From: Pacificispira sp965223125
GTDB taxonomy: Bacteria > Pseudomonadota > Alphaproteobacteria > UBA8366 > Aestuariispiraceae
Reading direction: 5' to 3'
DNA length: 64,000 nucleotides
Assembly (NCBI GenBank): GCA_965223125.1
Contig: OZ244984.1
Coordinates: forward strand, 310,001-374,000
Part shown: in pieces, positions 45,316 through 54,433 of the stretch
Layout: every line of letters starts with the position of its first letter
How positions within the stretch are numbered: the first letter of the stretch is position 1
The notes under the pieces: model-generated
Seen by the model: only the letters and a program-made list of their open reading frames with translations
What the model was told of the DNA's origin: nothing
The model's database searches: none
Made by a program: the position numbers and the translations under genes

Positions 45316-46370
45316 GATCCCTCCCCAGCCCGGTCAAGCAGGCTGCTGTCACCATAGGAATAGAACCGATACCCGGTGGCAATGGCATGGGCATAGGCTG
45401 ACTGCATCCGATCCAGCCCGGCAAAGGCGCTGACCAGCATGAAAAGGGTGGAGCGCGGCAGGTGGAAATTCGTCATCAGCCTGTCCACCGCCCTGAACCG
45501 ATAGCCGGGCGTGATGAAGATGTCCGTCTCGCCCTCGAAAGCACGGATCGTCCCATCGCCACGCGCCGCGGTTTCCAGTGTCCGGAGGGGGGTCGTGCCG
45601 ACGGAGACGATGCGGCCCCCCGATGCCTTGTGGGCGGACAGCCGTTGCGCAGCCTCTGTGGAGAGATGCGCCCATTCGCTGTGCATCACGTGATCCTCGG
45701 TATTCTCAACCTTCACCGGCAGGAAGGTTCCCGCCCCGACATGCAGCGTCAGGCGCACGATGGGAATTCCCGCATGATTGAGTTTCCGCAGCAGACCTTC
45801 CGTGAAATGCAGACTGGCCGTCGGGGCGGCCACGGCTCCTACCCGCTCGGCAAAGACGGTCTGGTAACGGTCCCGGTCCTTCGCGTCCTGATCCCTGTCC
45901 GGCAGTCGCGTCCGCTTGATATAGGGCGGCAGCGGCATGGTGCCGATATGCCAGAGCGCCTCCCGCAGCATCGCGCCCGAGATGGAGAACCGCAGACCGA
46001 TCTGACCGTCGGGGCGCTTTTCCAGTACCGTTGCGGACAGATCGCCCGCGAAAAGGATCGTATCCCCGACCCGCAGTTTCTTGCCGGGGCGGGCAAATCC
46101 GTCCCACTGATCCGGCCCCTGCTCCCGGATCAGCGTCACCTCGATCCCCGCATCGCGGCGGTGCCCGAACAGGCGTGTCGGAATGACCTTGGTATCGTTG
46201 ACGACCAGAAGGTCTTTCCGGTCCAGCAGTCGGGGCAAGTCGGAAACACGGTGATCCAGCAGCCCGCCCGTCGCCGGAACCCGCAGCAGCCGGGCAGAAT
46301 CCCGCGGCTCGGCAGGACTCTGCGCGATGCAGTGATCCGGCAGATCGAAGTCGAACAGATCAACTTTCAT
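45312..46370 (-). CDS. queA: S-adenosylmethionine:tRNA ribosyltransferase-isomerase
   Basis: A 352-residue QueA that adds the epoxycyclopentane part from SAM to preQ1-tRNA. Recognisable segments are FDFDLPDHCIAQSPAEPRD at the start, RVGAVAAPTASLHF in the middle and TNFHLPRSTLFMLVSAF near the end. It lies 8 bases after the yhhQ stop and overlaps tgt. Confidence 0.97.
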   Translation of the reverse strand: MKVDLFDFDLPDHCIAQSPAEPRDSARLLRVPATGGLLDHRVSDLPRLLDRKDLLVVNDTKVIPTRLFGHRRDAGIEVTLIREQGPDQWDGFARPGKKLRVGDTILFAGDLSATVLEKRPDGQIGLRFSISGAMLREALWHIGTMPLPPYIKRTRLPDRDQDAKDRDRYQTVFAERVGAVAAPTASLHFTEGLLRKLNHAGIPIVRLTLHVGAGTFLPVKVENTEDHVMHSEWAHLSTEAAQRLSAHKASGGRIVSVGTTPLRTLETAARGDGTIRAFEGETDIFITPGYRFRAVDRLMTNFHLPRSTLFMLVSAFAGLDRMQSAYAHAIATGYRFYSYGDSSLLDRAGEGS

Positions 46371-46378
46371 CGACAGGA

Positions 46379-46960
46379 TCAGACGGTCGCTTCGCCGTTC
46401 CGCTCCCGCGACGGCAGGATCGCCATCAAGGCGCGGAAGGTCGGCAGCAGCAGAACCGCCATCGCCAGCTTGATCACAAAATCACCCATCGCCCAGGTCT
46501 GCCAAGGAAGGCCGGTGCCTGCAAAGGCAATGGAGAAGAACAGGGCCGTATCCAACGCCGATCCGGCGAGAGAGGACAGAAAGGGAGCCTTCCACCATGC
46601 ACCATGACGCAGCCTGTCAAAGACGTACACGTCGAGGAGCTGCGCGACCAGGAAGGCACTGCCGGAAGCGATGGCAATCCGCAGGTCGGCCAGGATCAGC
46701 GACAGGGCAACACCGAAGCAAAAGCCCGCCAGCACGACAATCCGTGCCGCACGCGAACCGAACAGCCGGTTCGTCGTATCGGTAACTAGAAAGGCAACGG
46801 GATAGGTCACCGCGCCATAGGTCACCCAATCTGCCACGTTGAAGCTGCCGATCATGCCCTGGACTGGAATTTCCACCAGAATGTTGGACGCCAGGATGAT
46901 GACGCCCATGGCACCGATTGCAGGCAGCAGCCGTGCAATAAATCGCGAGTCCATTTTCAT
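46379..46960 (-). CDS. yhhQ: Queuosine precursor transporter YhhQ (VUT family)
   Basis: A 193-residue membrane protein with about six segments. ASNILVEIPVQ, VTYPVAFLVTDTTNRLFG and SGSAFLVAQLLDVYVFDRLR are typical of YhhQ, which imports preQ0 or preQ1. The start is the ATG ten bases after AGGAG; longer frames upstream are not family-like. With queA, tgt and queG it forms a salvage-plus-synthesis unit for queuosine. Confidence 0.92.
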   Translation of the reverse strand: MKMDSRFIARLLPAIGAMGVIILASNILVEIPVQGMIGSFNVADWVTYGAVTYPVAFLVTDTTNRLFGSRAARIVVLAGFCFGVALSLILADLRIAIASGSAFLVAQLLDVYVFDRLRHGAWWKAPFLSSLAGSALDTALFFSIAFAGTGLPWQTWAMGDFVIKLAMAVLLLPTFRALMAILPSRERNGEATV

Positions 46961-47251
46961 GGATTGTGTACTCCTGTTCGTGCCGGGCGCAGTCGGGGTC
47001 TTACATCCGCTTTCGGCCCGCCCCAGCGGGAAACATAGTCCCGCCCCCGGCATCCGCTTGTGCTGCGGGTCATAGGACCTTCCGGTTTTGCGGTCAAGGG
47101 GTGGGGTAATGGAACAGGATTCAGCGGCAAGACCTTTTCCTGTGAAGAATGTGATCACATCACTTTTAAAATGTGATCACATTTGGTATCTTCATTGCAG
47201 ATGGGACGAATTCGCCCCCTTTTGTTCACTTGAAGTATAAGGACTCCAGAC
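46961..47251. other. Divergent control region between yhhQ and the polyamine genes
   Basis: About 290 bases holding both promoters and two palindromes near the aminotransferase gene. I looked for a preQ1 riboswitch on the yhhQ side and found none I could support. Confidence 0.55.
47149..47182. promoter_or_regulatory. Tandem 12-bp palindromes ATGTGATCACAT, probable operator
   Basis: Two identical perfect palindromes start at 47149 and 47171, 22 bases apart, so two bound dimers would face the same side of the helix. They lie 70-103 bases before the aminotransferase ATG and probably control the polyamine genes. The core resembles GntR-type or CRP-like half-sites. Confidence 0.7.
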
Positions 47252-48634
47252 ATGACCGAAATCCGCCGCAACCTCGATGTGGACGAACTCGTTCGTCTCG
47301 ACCTGGCCCATCACCTGCATCCGTTCACGGACCACAAAGGTCTGGCGGCGGAGGGAGGGTCGCGGATCATCACGCGGGCGGAAGGCGTCTATCTGTTCGA
47401 TTCCAGCAACAACAAGATCATCGACGGCATGGCGGGACTCTGGTGCGTCAATGTCGGCTATGGCCGTGACGAACTGGCCGATGTCGCCTATCGCCAGATG
47501 AAGGAATTGCCCTTCTACAACACGTTCTTCAAGACCGCCCATGCGCCGTCCATCGAACTGGCGGCGAAGGTCGCCTCTAAATTACCAGACGGCTTCAACC
47601 ATGTCTTTTTTGCCAATTCCGGGTCGGAGGCGAACGATACCCAGCTGCGCATGGTGCATCACTACTGGCAATGCGCGGGCAAGCCGGAAAAGCGCTTCGT
47701 GATCGGACGGGAAAATGCCTATCACGGGTCCACCGTCGCCGGGGCCTCGTTGGGCGGCATGTCCCCGATGCACAAGCAGGGCGGCAAGCTGATACCGACC
47801 ATCCATCATGTCATGCAGCCCTATTGGTACAAGCTGGGCGGCGACATGACGCCGGAGGAATTCGGTCTGGTCGCGGCAAAATCGCTGGAAGACAAGATCC
47901 TGGAACTGGGGCCGGACAATGTCGCGGCCTTTATCGGCGAGCCGATCCAGGGAGCCGGCGGCGTCATCATCCCGCCCGCGACCTACTGGCCGGAGATCAA
48001 CCGGATCTGCAAGCAATACGATATCCTGCTGATCGCCGATGAAGTGATCTGCGGCTTCGGGCGCACCGGAAACTGGCTCGGAAGCCAGACTTTCGGGATC
48101 GAGCCGGATCTGATCACCATGGCGAAGGGCCTGTCCTCGGGCTATCAGCCGATCGCAGCCACCGGTGTTTCGGATCGCGTTGCCGATATGATCATCGCAA
48201 ATGGCGGGGAATTCTATCACGGTTATACCTATTCCGGTCATCCGGTCGCCTGCGCCGTCGCCCTGCGAAATATCGAGATCATCGAGCGCGAGGAACTGAT
48301 CACCAAGGTACAGATGCAGACCGCCCCCTATCTGACGAAGAAGCTGGCCGAACTGAAAGACCACCCACTGGTCGGAGAGGTCCGCAGCATTGGATTGATT
48401 GGCGGCATCGAACTGGTGAAAAACAAGGAGACCCGCGAACGCTTCGATCCCGCCGGTCGGGTCGGGACAATGTGCCGCGATCATTTCTTCCGGCGCAATG
48501 CAATCATGCGGGCCTGTGGTGACACCATGGTCCTGTCGCCCCCGTTGATCATCCAGCCATCAGAAATAGATCAGTTGTTAGGGGTTGCACGCGAATGCCT
48601 GGATGCGACAGCTCAGGATCTGGGCCTGATGTAA
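47252..48634 (+). CDS. Class III aminotransferase, polyamine/omega-amino acid:pyruvate type (SpuC-like)
   Basis: A 460-residue fold-type I PLP enzyme. The PLP lysine is in TMAKGLSSGYQPIAA, the PLP aspartate in LIADEVICGFGRTG, and NSGSEANDTQLRM binds phosphate. Its N-terminus (LDLAHHLHPFTDHK) is that of the SpuC group of putrescine/spermidine:pyruvate aminotransferases. It starts oxidation of polyamines imported by the ABC system encoded downstream. An AAGGA site precedes the ATG. Confidence 0.9.
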   Translation: MTEIRRNLDVDELVRLDLAHHLHPFTDHKGLAAEGGSRIITRAEGVYLFDSSNNKIIDGMAGLWCVNVGYGRDELADVAYRQMKELPFYNTFFKTAHAPSIELAAKVASKLPDGFNHVFFANSGSEANDTQLRMVHHYWQCAGKPEKRFVIGRENAYHGSTVAGASLGGMSPMHKQGGKLIPTIHHVMQPYWYKLGGDMTPEEFGLVAAKSLEDKILELGPDNVAAFIGEPIQGAGGVIIPPATYWPEINRICKQYDILLIADEVICGFGRTGNWLGSQTFGIEPDLITMAKGLSSGYQPIAATGVSDRVADMIIANGGEFYHGYTYSGHPVACAVALRNIEIIEREELITKVQMQTAPYLTKKLAELKDHPLVGEVRSIGLIGGIELVKNKETRERFDPAGRVGTMCRDHFFRRNAIMRACGDTMVLSPPLIIQPSEIDQLLGVARECLDATAQDLGLM

Positions 48635-48665
48635 ACGGATAGTATCATTCAGAACACGTTGACAG

Positions 48666-48685
48666 AGGGCATCGGAAAATGCCCT
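48666..48685 (+). other. Small stem-loop upstream of the polyamine-binding protein gene
   Basis: Seven-base arms agggcat and atgccct around cggaaa, 30 bases after the aminotransferase stop. It may be an mRNA processing or attenuation element; the stem is short. Confidence 0.4.
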
Positions 48686-48808
48686 GATTTGGAGGAATTG
48701 AGTTTACACCATCGGGGTTGGTGGAAAATCGCGAAACTGCTGCCTTAAAAAGATCGATAAACGGTCGAACGGCACCGGTTTATGAACACTGTCAGAGGAG
48801 AACAGGGA

Positions 48809-49894
48809 ATGACGGATTTCAAACGCAAGGGACTTTCCCGCCGCAGCATGCTGCAGGCGACCATGGCCGGTGCGGGCGCTGCCTGGGCCGGGATCAGCTT
48901 CGGCCCGAAAGCCTTCGCCGCAGAAGAGCCGAAACTGAATTTCTACAACTGGGACACCTATATCGGTGAATCCACGTTGAGCGATTTCGGAAACCTGACC
49001 GGCATCGAAGCCAGCATGTCGCTGTTCGCCGACAACGACGAACTGTTTGCCAAACTGCGCGAAGGCAATCCCGGTTTCGACGTCATCGTCCCGTCCGACA
49101 CCTATGTCGCCCGGATGATGGCTGCCGATATGCTGGTTCCGCTCGACTATTCGCTGATCCCGAATGTGAAGAACCTGAACCCGCTTTTCACCGATGCCGC
49201 CTATGATCCGGGTCGTAAATACTCGGTCACCTATATGTGGGGCACGATGGGCCTTGGCGTTCGCAAGAGCGCGGCACCGGACGGCATCACCAGCTGGGCG
49301 GATATCTTTGACAGCGACAAGTATTCCGGACGGATTGCAATCCTGTCGGAAAGCACGGCGATGATCGGCATGGCGTCGATGTATCTCGGCACCACGATGA
49401 ACCCGAAGACATCGGAAGAAATCAACGCCGCCGTCGACCTGCTTATCAAGCAGAAGCCACATTTCAAGGCGATTGCCGACGATAACGGTCAGGATCTGCT
49501 GCTGTCCGGCGAAGTCGATGTGACCATCGAATGGTCCGGCGATATCGGTCAGGTCATGCTGGAAGACGATGATATCGAATATGTCATCCCATCGGAAGGA
49601 TCGCTGATCTGGGCCGATAACCTGGCGATTCCGAAGGATGCACCGCATCCGATGAATGCGCACAAGTTCATCAACTACATCCTGGATGCCCAGGCCGGGG
49701 CGTTGATCGCAGACTATATTCAGTACGCAACGCCGAATGCGGCAGCCCGCGCCCTGCTGAACGACAGCTACAACAAGAATCCGTCCGTCTTCCCGCCGGA
49801 AGAAGTCCTCGCGAAATGCGAGTGGCAAAGCTATGCTGGTGAAGATATTGCCCGCATCAAGGACGAGGCCTGGACCCGGTTCCTGGCCGCCTGA
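48809..49894 (+). CDS. potF: Polyamine ABC transporter substrate-binding protein (PotD/PotF-like)
   Basis: A 361-residue periplasmic binding protein with a twin-arginine-type signal (GLSRRSMLQ followed by an Ala-rich core and FAAEE). The mature start LNFYNWDTYIGE is a PotD/PotF hallmark, as are VIVPSDTYVARMM and the C-terminal ATPNAAAR. It binds putrescine or spermidine. The start follows GAGGAGAACAGGGA; an earlier ATG lacks a ribosome site. Confidence 0.92.
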   Translation: MTDFKRKGLSRRSMLQATMAGAGAAWAGISFGPKAFAAEEPKLNFYNWDTYIGESTLSDFGNLTGIEASMSLFADNDELFAKLREGNPGFDVIVPSDTYVARMMAADMLVPLDYSLIPNVKNLNPLFTDAAYDPGRKYSVTYMWGTMGLGVRKSAAPDGITSWADIFDSDKYSGRIAILSESTAMIGMASMYLGTTMNPKTSEEINAAVDLLIKQKPHFKAIADDNGQDLLLSGEVDVTIEWSGDIGQVMLEDDDIEYVIPSEGSLIWADNLAIPKDAPHPMNAHKFINYILDAQAGALIADYIQYATPNAAARALLNDSYNKNPSVFPPEEVLAKCEWQSYAGEDIARIKDEAWTRFLAA

Positions 49895-49920
49895 TTCGTT
49901 GATCGCGTTCTGCCGACACC

Positions 49921-49962
49921 CCCGCACCCATCAGAGACCCTGTGTTTCGTGATGGGTGCGGG
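49921..49962 (+). terminator. Strong stem-loop between polyamine-binding protein and permease genes
   Basis: A perfect 13-bp stem (cccgcacccatca / tgatgggtgcggg) with a 16-base loop and no following T run. It probably stabilises the binding-protein mRNA or partly stops transcription, so that the binding protein is made in excess. Confidence 0.65.
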
Positions 49963-49997
49963 ATTGGTGGCTTTATCCGTCAGGGGGCGGGAATCCG

Positions 49998-50924
49998 ATG
50001 GAGCCTTGGCATAGATTCAGGCGCGTTTTCTGGGCCGTCGGCATCCCGCCGACCTTCTGGCTTGTTGCATTCTTCCTGATTCCCCTTGGGCTGATCTGGC
50101 TGTTCAGCTTCGGGGAGAAGGTCGGTGTAGTCGGGATCGACATCACCTGGACCCTGGACAACTACATCCGTGTTTTTGATCCGAACATTCTCAGCATCTT
50201 CGTGAAATCCCTCGGACTGGCATCCTTGGCGACCGTGATCTGCCTGATCGTCGGGCTACCGGTCGCGCTCGGCATCGTCTATGCGCCGAATAAATGGAAA
50301 GGCGTGCTGCTGCTGGCGGTCATGCTGCCCTTCTGGACGAACCTGCTGATCCGGACCTATGCGCTGATCGCTGTTCTGCGCACCCGGGGATTTCTGAATT
50401 TCACGCTGGAATGGTTCGACGAGAAAATCCGCATCTTCTTTGATTTCTTCGGCCTTGGCGGATTGGGCGCGGCGGTGCTGGGCGACCGGTACATGCCGCT
50501 GGAACTGCTCTACAACGACAAGGCGGTGGTGCTGGGTCTCGTCTATGTCCACCTGCCCTTCATGATCCTGCCGCTCTATGCCGCGCTGGAGCGGCTGGAC
50601 CGGTCCTATCTGGAAGCGAGCCTGGATCTCGGGGCCGGGCATTTGCGCACAATCTGGAACATCGTCGTGCCGCTGGCGCTGCCGGGGATCATTTCCGGCA
50701 TCATCATCACCTTCATCCCGGCCCTCGGCAGTTTCCTCACCCCTGATCTGCTGGGCGGCCCCAACAGCACGATGATTGCCAACATCATCGAACGCCAGTT
50801 CAAATCCGCCAATGACTGGCCCTTCGGGTCGGCACTGTCCTTCCTGCTGATGTATATCACCTTTGGAGCACTGGCGATCCGCGCGGTCATGGCCAGACGA
50901 AGTCGTGACGGGATGGAGGGGTAG
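49998..50924 (+). CDS. potH: Polyamine ABC transporter permease (PotB/PotH-like)
   Basis: A 308-residue inner-membrane permease with six segments. The EAA loop that docks the ATPase is EASLDLGAGHLRTIWNIVVP. An ATG with GGGGGCGGGAA before it is preferred to an earlier frame start. It is followed two bases later by the second permease gene. Confidence 0.94.
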   Translation: MEPWHRFRRVFWAVGIPPTFWLVAFFLIPLGLIWLFSFGEKVGVVGIDITWTLDNYIRVFDPNILSIFVKSLGLASLATVICLIVGLPVALGIVYAPNKWKGVLLLAVMLPFWTNLLIRTYALIAVLRTRGFLNFTLEWFDEKIRIFFDFFGLGGLGAAVLGDRYMPLELLYNDKAVVLGLVYVHLPFMILPLYAALERLDRSYLEASLDLGAGHLRTIWNIVVPLALPGIISGIIITFIPALGSFLTPDLLGGPNSTMIANIIERQFKSANDWPFGSALSFLLMYITFGALAIRAVMARRSRDGMEG

Positions 50925-50926
50925 AT

Positions 50927-51775
50927 ATGGCACGCAGGAAAAGCCTATTCGGACTGGAACCGGCGGGGCCACTGGACTATCTGCGCAAATGGCCGCTGCT
51001 GACGATCATGGGGCTGACCTTCGCGTTCCTCTATATCCCGTTGATCACGCTGATGGCCTTCAGCTTCAACGACAGCCGCCGCAATATTGTCTGGAACGGA
51101 TTCACCTTCGATTATTATGAAAAGCTGTTCGCCAACCAGGAATTGATGGTTGCTTTCGGCAACTCCCTGACCATCGCCTTCATATCAACCATTGCCTCAC
51201 TGATCCTCGGCGCGATGGTGGCAATCCTGCTCTGGCGCTTCCGATTCAGTTTCAAGCCGGTTTATGAAGGCGCGATGGCACTACCCATCGTCATTCCGGA
51301 AATCTGCATGGGTGTTGCCATGCTGGCCTTTTTCGCGCGGATCGGCTGGCCCAACGATCTGGCCTGGCCGTTCAGCCTCGGCAACATCACCATTGCCCAT
51401 ATCAGCTTCACCTTCCCCTTTGTCGCGGTCATCGTGCGCGCCCGCCTGGCCGGGTTCAACAAGGAGGAGGAGGAAGCCGCCCGCGACCTTGGTGCCGGGG
51501 ACTGGCAGGTCTATCGCGATGTCATCATCCCGCATATGAAACCGGGTCTGGTGGCGGGCGGTCTGCTGGCCTTCACCCTGTCACTGGATGATTTCGTCAT
51601 CACCTTCTTCACATCTGGACCGGAGACGGTGACCTTCCCGGTGAAAGTCTATTCCATGGTGCGATTCTCGGTCACGCCGGAGGTCAATGCCGCCTCCACC
51701 GTGCTGATCGTGATCACCGTCCTCCTGACCGCAACGGCCATGTGGCTGCAATCCAAAGGGGCGAAGAAGAAATGA
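50927..51775 (+). CDS. potI: Polyamine ABC transporter permease (PotC/PotI-like)
   Basis: A 282-residue permease with six segments and the EAA loop EAARDLGAGDWQVYRDVIIP. LPIVIPEICMGVAML is a PotC/PotI feature. A GGAGGGG site lies directly before it. Its stop overlaps the ATPase gene start. Confidence 0.95.
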   Translation: MARRKSLFGLEPAGPLDYLRKWPLLTIMGLTFAFLYIPLITLMAFSFNDSRRNIVWNGFTFDYYEKLFANQELMVAFGNSLTIAFISTIASLILGAMVAILLWRFRFSFKPVYEGAMALPIVIPEICMGVAMLAFFARIGWPNDLAWPFSLGNITIAHISFTFPFVAVIVRARLAGFNKEEEEAARDLGAGDWQVYRDVIIPHMKPGLVAGGLLAFTLSLDDFVITFFTSGPETVTFPVKVYSMVRFSVTPEVNAASTVLIVITVLLTATAMWLQSKGAKKK

Positions 51776-52872
51776 CCGGCCAGACCGCAAAGCCCATCAT
51801 CGGCATTCACGGCATCACCAAGCGCTTCGGCGGTGACGTTCTGGCCGTGGACGATGTCTCCCTCGAAATCAGGGAAGGCGAATTCTTCGCGCTTCTCGGC
51901 CCTAGCGGCTGCGGTAAGACCACGCTGCTGCGGATGATCGCGGGGTTCGAGATGCCAAGCGAAGGTAGGCTGCTGGTCGATGGGCAGGACATGGAGGGCG
52001 TGTCGCCCAACAAGCGCCCGGTCAATATGGTGTTCCAGTCCTATGCTGTCTTCCCGCATATGTCGGTTGCCGACAATGTCGCCTATGGTCTGAAGATGGA
52101 CAAGGTGCCGTCCCGTGAGATCGGGTCGCGGGTCGAGGAAGCCCTGGGTCTGGTTCAGCTTCCCGGCTATGGCGCTCGGATGCCGGACCAGCTGTCCGGC
52201 GGTCAGCGTCAGCGCGTTGCCCTGGCCCGCGCATTGGTCAAGCGGCCGAAGGTGCTGCTGCTGGACGAGCCATTGTCGGCCCTGGATGCAAAACTGCGCG
52301 AGGCGATGCAGTTGGAACTGCGCAACTTGCAAGCCAGCGTCGGCATCACCTTCGTAATGGTCACCCATGACCAGGATGAGGCGCTGAGCATGGCTGACCG
52401 AGTTGCCGTCATGCAGGCCGGGCGCGTGCGTCAGCTTGCTGCCCCGCGCGACCTCTATGAATATCCCAACTGCCGCTTTGTCGCCGATTTCATCGGAAAG
52501 ATGAACCTGTTCGAAGCGGTGCTGAAATCCAGTGGCGGCGGCGAAATCGCGGTCAGCGTCGAAGGGATCGGCGATCTGCGCCTACCGCATGACGGATCGA
52601 CAAGCGGTGATATCGGCATTGCCGTGCGCCCGGAAAAGGCAACGGTGACGGCGGCGAAACCGGAAAGCGGTGATGCGGTCGCGCTGGAGGGATCGGTGCT
52701 TCAGGTCGCCTATCACGGCGATGAGAGCCATGTCTTCGTGCGTACCGATAGCGGCCTGACCTTTTCCGTCACGCTGCCGAACCAGACCCGCACGCTTGAC
52801 GCCCCTGCTCGGCCCGGCGACCGACGCTGGGTTTCCTGGCGGCAGCAGGATACGCTGGTATTGGTCGATTGA
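51772..52872 (+). CDS. potG: Polyamine ABC transporter ATP-binding protein (PotA/PotG-like)
   Basis: A 366-residue ABC ATPase: Walker A GPSGCGKTT, signature LSGGQRQR, Walker B VLLLDEP, and a C-terminal TOBE domain (about 280-366, GSVLQVAYHGDESHV). It energises uptake through the two permeases. The ATGA overlap with the preceding gene fixes the start. Confidence 0.95.
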   Translation: MTGQTAKPIIGIHGITKRFGGDVLAVDDVSLEIREGEFFALLGPSGCGKTTLLRMIAGFEMPSEGRLLVDGQDMEGVSPNKRPVNMVFQSYAVFPHMSVADNVAYGLKMDKVPSREIGSRVEEALGLVQLPGYGARMPDQLSGGQRQRVALARALVKRPKVLLLDEPLSALDAKLREAMQLELRNLQASVGITFVMVTHDQDEALSMADRVAVMQAGRVRQLAAPRDLYEYPNCRFVADFIGKMNLFEAVLKSSGGGEIAVSVEGIGDLRLPHDGSTSGDIGIAVRPEKATVTAAKPESGDAVALEGSVLQVAYHGDESHVFVRTDSGLTFSVTLPNQTRTLDAPARPGDRRWVSWRQQDTLVLVD

Positions 52873-52884
52873 TGCGATCCTGAC

Positions 52885-53448
52885 ATGAGCAAAGCCTTCA
52901 CCAAGGAATCCGACTCCGACGCGGATGAGGATCTGCCGGACGACATCGCGCCACTACCACAGGGCGTGAAGAACTACATGACCCCTGCCGGTCATAAGCG
53001 GTTGCAGGAAGAACTGCGCCACCTGCTGCGGGAGGAACGCCCAAAGATCGTGGATATCGTCTCCTGGGCGGCAGGCAATGGCGACAGATCGGAAAACGGT
53101 GACTACATCTATGGCAAGAAACGCCTGCGCGAGATTGACCGCCGCGTCCGGTTCCTCACCAAACGCCTGGAAATCGCCGAAATCGTCGATCAGAGCCTCC
53201 AGACCAATCGCGACCAGATCTTCTTTGGCGCGCTGGTCACCTATGAAAATGCGCGCGGCGAGGATGTAACCGTGCGCATCGTCGGCGTTGACGAGGCCCG
53301 ACTGGAACGGGGGGAGATAAGCTGGATTTCCCCGGTCGCCCGTGCCCTGCTGAAGGCCCATGAGGGTGATATCGTGCGAGTCCAGACTCCGAATGGCGTC
53401 GATGAACTGGAAGTCATCTCCATCGACTATCCGGGCGACACGGACTGA
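52885..53448 (+). CDS. greB: Transcription elongation factor GreB
   Basis: A 187-residue Gre factor with an extra acidic N-terminus (about 25 residues). The coiled-coil tip carries the two acidic residues needed for RNA cleavage (GDRSENGDYIYGKKRLREID), and the C-terminal FKBP-like domain ends in GVDELEVISIDY. It rescues backtracked RNA polymerase. YIYGKKRLREID is the GreB rather than GreA form. Confidence 0.95.
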   Translation: MSKAFTKESDSDADEDLPDDIAPLPQGVKNYMTPAGHKRLQEELRHLLREERPKIVDIVSWAAGNGDRSENGDYIYGKKRLREIDRRVRFLTKRLEIAEIVDQSLQTNRDQIFFGALVTYENARGEDVTVRIVGVDEARLERGEISWISPVARALLKAHEGDIVRVQTPNGVDELEVISIDYPGDTD

Positions 53449-53473
53449 TCTGAACGGTCGTCTGCAAGAAGCC

Positions 53474-54376
53474 TTACTCGACCGCGTAATCCGTCCGGAA
53501 GCCGCCCTTTTTCGTCAGTTCGATCTTTCCATCCTGTATGGCATAGAGCCAGGCAGCGGATTTCTTCAGGCCACCCAATGGATAGAGATGCGTCTGCACG
53601 ATGCCACAGGTCGGGTCGCTGGCCTTGTAGGCAGCAAGCTCACGAACCAGCTTGTCGGGTTCGCTGACACTCATCAGCTTCGCGACGTTGCGGGCCTGTT
53701 TGGTGATGAAGCGCATGGAATTGCCAATGCCGCAGGCCTGAGCATGTTTCATCAGCGTCTTGATCGTCGCCAGCCCCGGAATGCCGATATGAATCGGCAG
53801 TTCGTTGCCTTCCGCCCGGATCGCGCGATCCCACTGGATCAGCGGCTCTGCTTCAAAACAGAACTGTGTGGCGATATAGAAATGCATCGGGCTTTGCTTG
53901 GCATAGGCATTCTTGTTCAGCAGCGCATGGATGACTTCGGCAGGCTTGATATCCGGACTGCCCTCCGGGTGCCCGGCAATGCCAAGGCTCTTGATACCGT
54001 ACTTCTCGAACAGGCCCAGACGCAGAATTTCCATAGATTCGGAAAACTCACCGACTGGAACATCGACGCCGCCGCCAATCAGCAACGCCTCCTCGACCCC
54101 TGTCTCCGAGGTCAGCATCTTGAGATTCTCTTCGAAGAAATCCCTGGTCGGGATCGAGCGCGCGGCAAAATGCGGGACCGGGCGCATGCCCTGGTCCTTG
54201 AGCTTCTTCACCGTCGTCACCGTATCGCGGAAGTCGGAACCCGGCAGGAAGGTGACATAGACGATCTGGCCATCCCGCAGCACGCTGCGGAAATCATCGA
54301 TCTTAGCGGCTCCGCCCGGTGTCACCTCCAGCGTGCAGGTGCTCATGAAATCTATGATCTGTTCGATCTCGGTCAT
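53474..54376 (-). CDS. Methylenetetrahydrofolate reductase-like protein (second MTHFR paralogue)
   Basis: About 300 residues with an MTHFR-type flavoprotein barrel: the catalytic Glu strand is TLEVTPGGAAK, then VTFLPGSDFRDT, AGHPEGSPDI and IATQFCFEAEPL. It differs clearly from the canonical metF product of this same cluster. It may convert methyl-THF and methylene-THF in the corrinoid methyl-transfer pathway, perhaps in the oxidative direction. I prefer the ATG behind CGGAG; an upstream in-frame ATG at 54394 is possible. It is the last gene of the minus-strand group. Confidence 0.85.
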   Translation of the reverse strand: MTEIEQIIDFMSTCTLEVTPGGAAKIDDFRSVLRDGQIVYVTFLPGSDFRDTVTTVKKLKDQGMRPVPHFAARSIPTRDFFEENLKMLTSETGVEEALLIGGGVDVPVGEFSESMEILRLGLFEKYGIKSLGIAGHPEGSPDIKPAEVIHALLNKNAYAKQSPMHFYIATQFCFEAEPLIQWDRAIRAEGNELPIHIGIPGLATIKTLMKHAQACGIGNSMRFITKQARNVAKLMSVSEPDKLVRELAAYKASDPTCGIVQTHLYPLGGLKKSAAWLYAIQDGKIELTKKGGFRTDYAVE

Positions 54377-54433
54377 GGTTCTGGGCTCCGTCATCGCTGG
54401 TCTCTTTCTTGACGTCTCTATCCGATATCTGGT

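Noticed and set aside
46961..47150. preQ1 riboswitch upstream of yhhQ
   Set aside because: Looked for because of the queuosine genes; I could not find the conserved short hairpin plus A-rich tail.
48704..49927. A 407-codon minus-strand frame opposite the polyamine-binding protein gene
   Set aside because: No domain, no ribosome site, and the plus strand encodes an unmistakable PotF-like protein.
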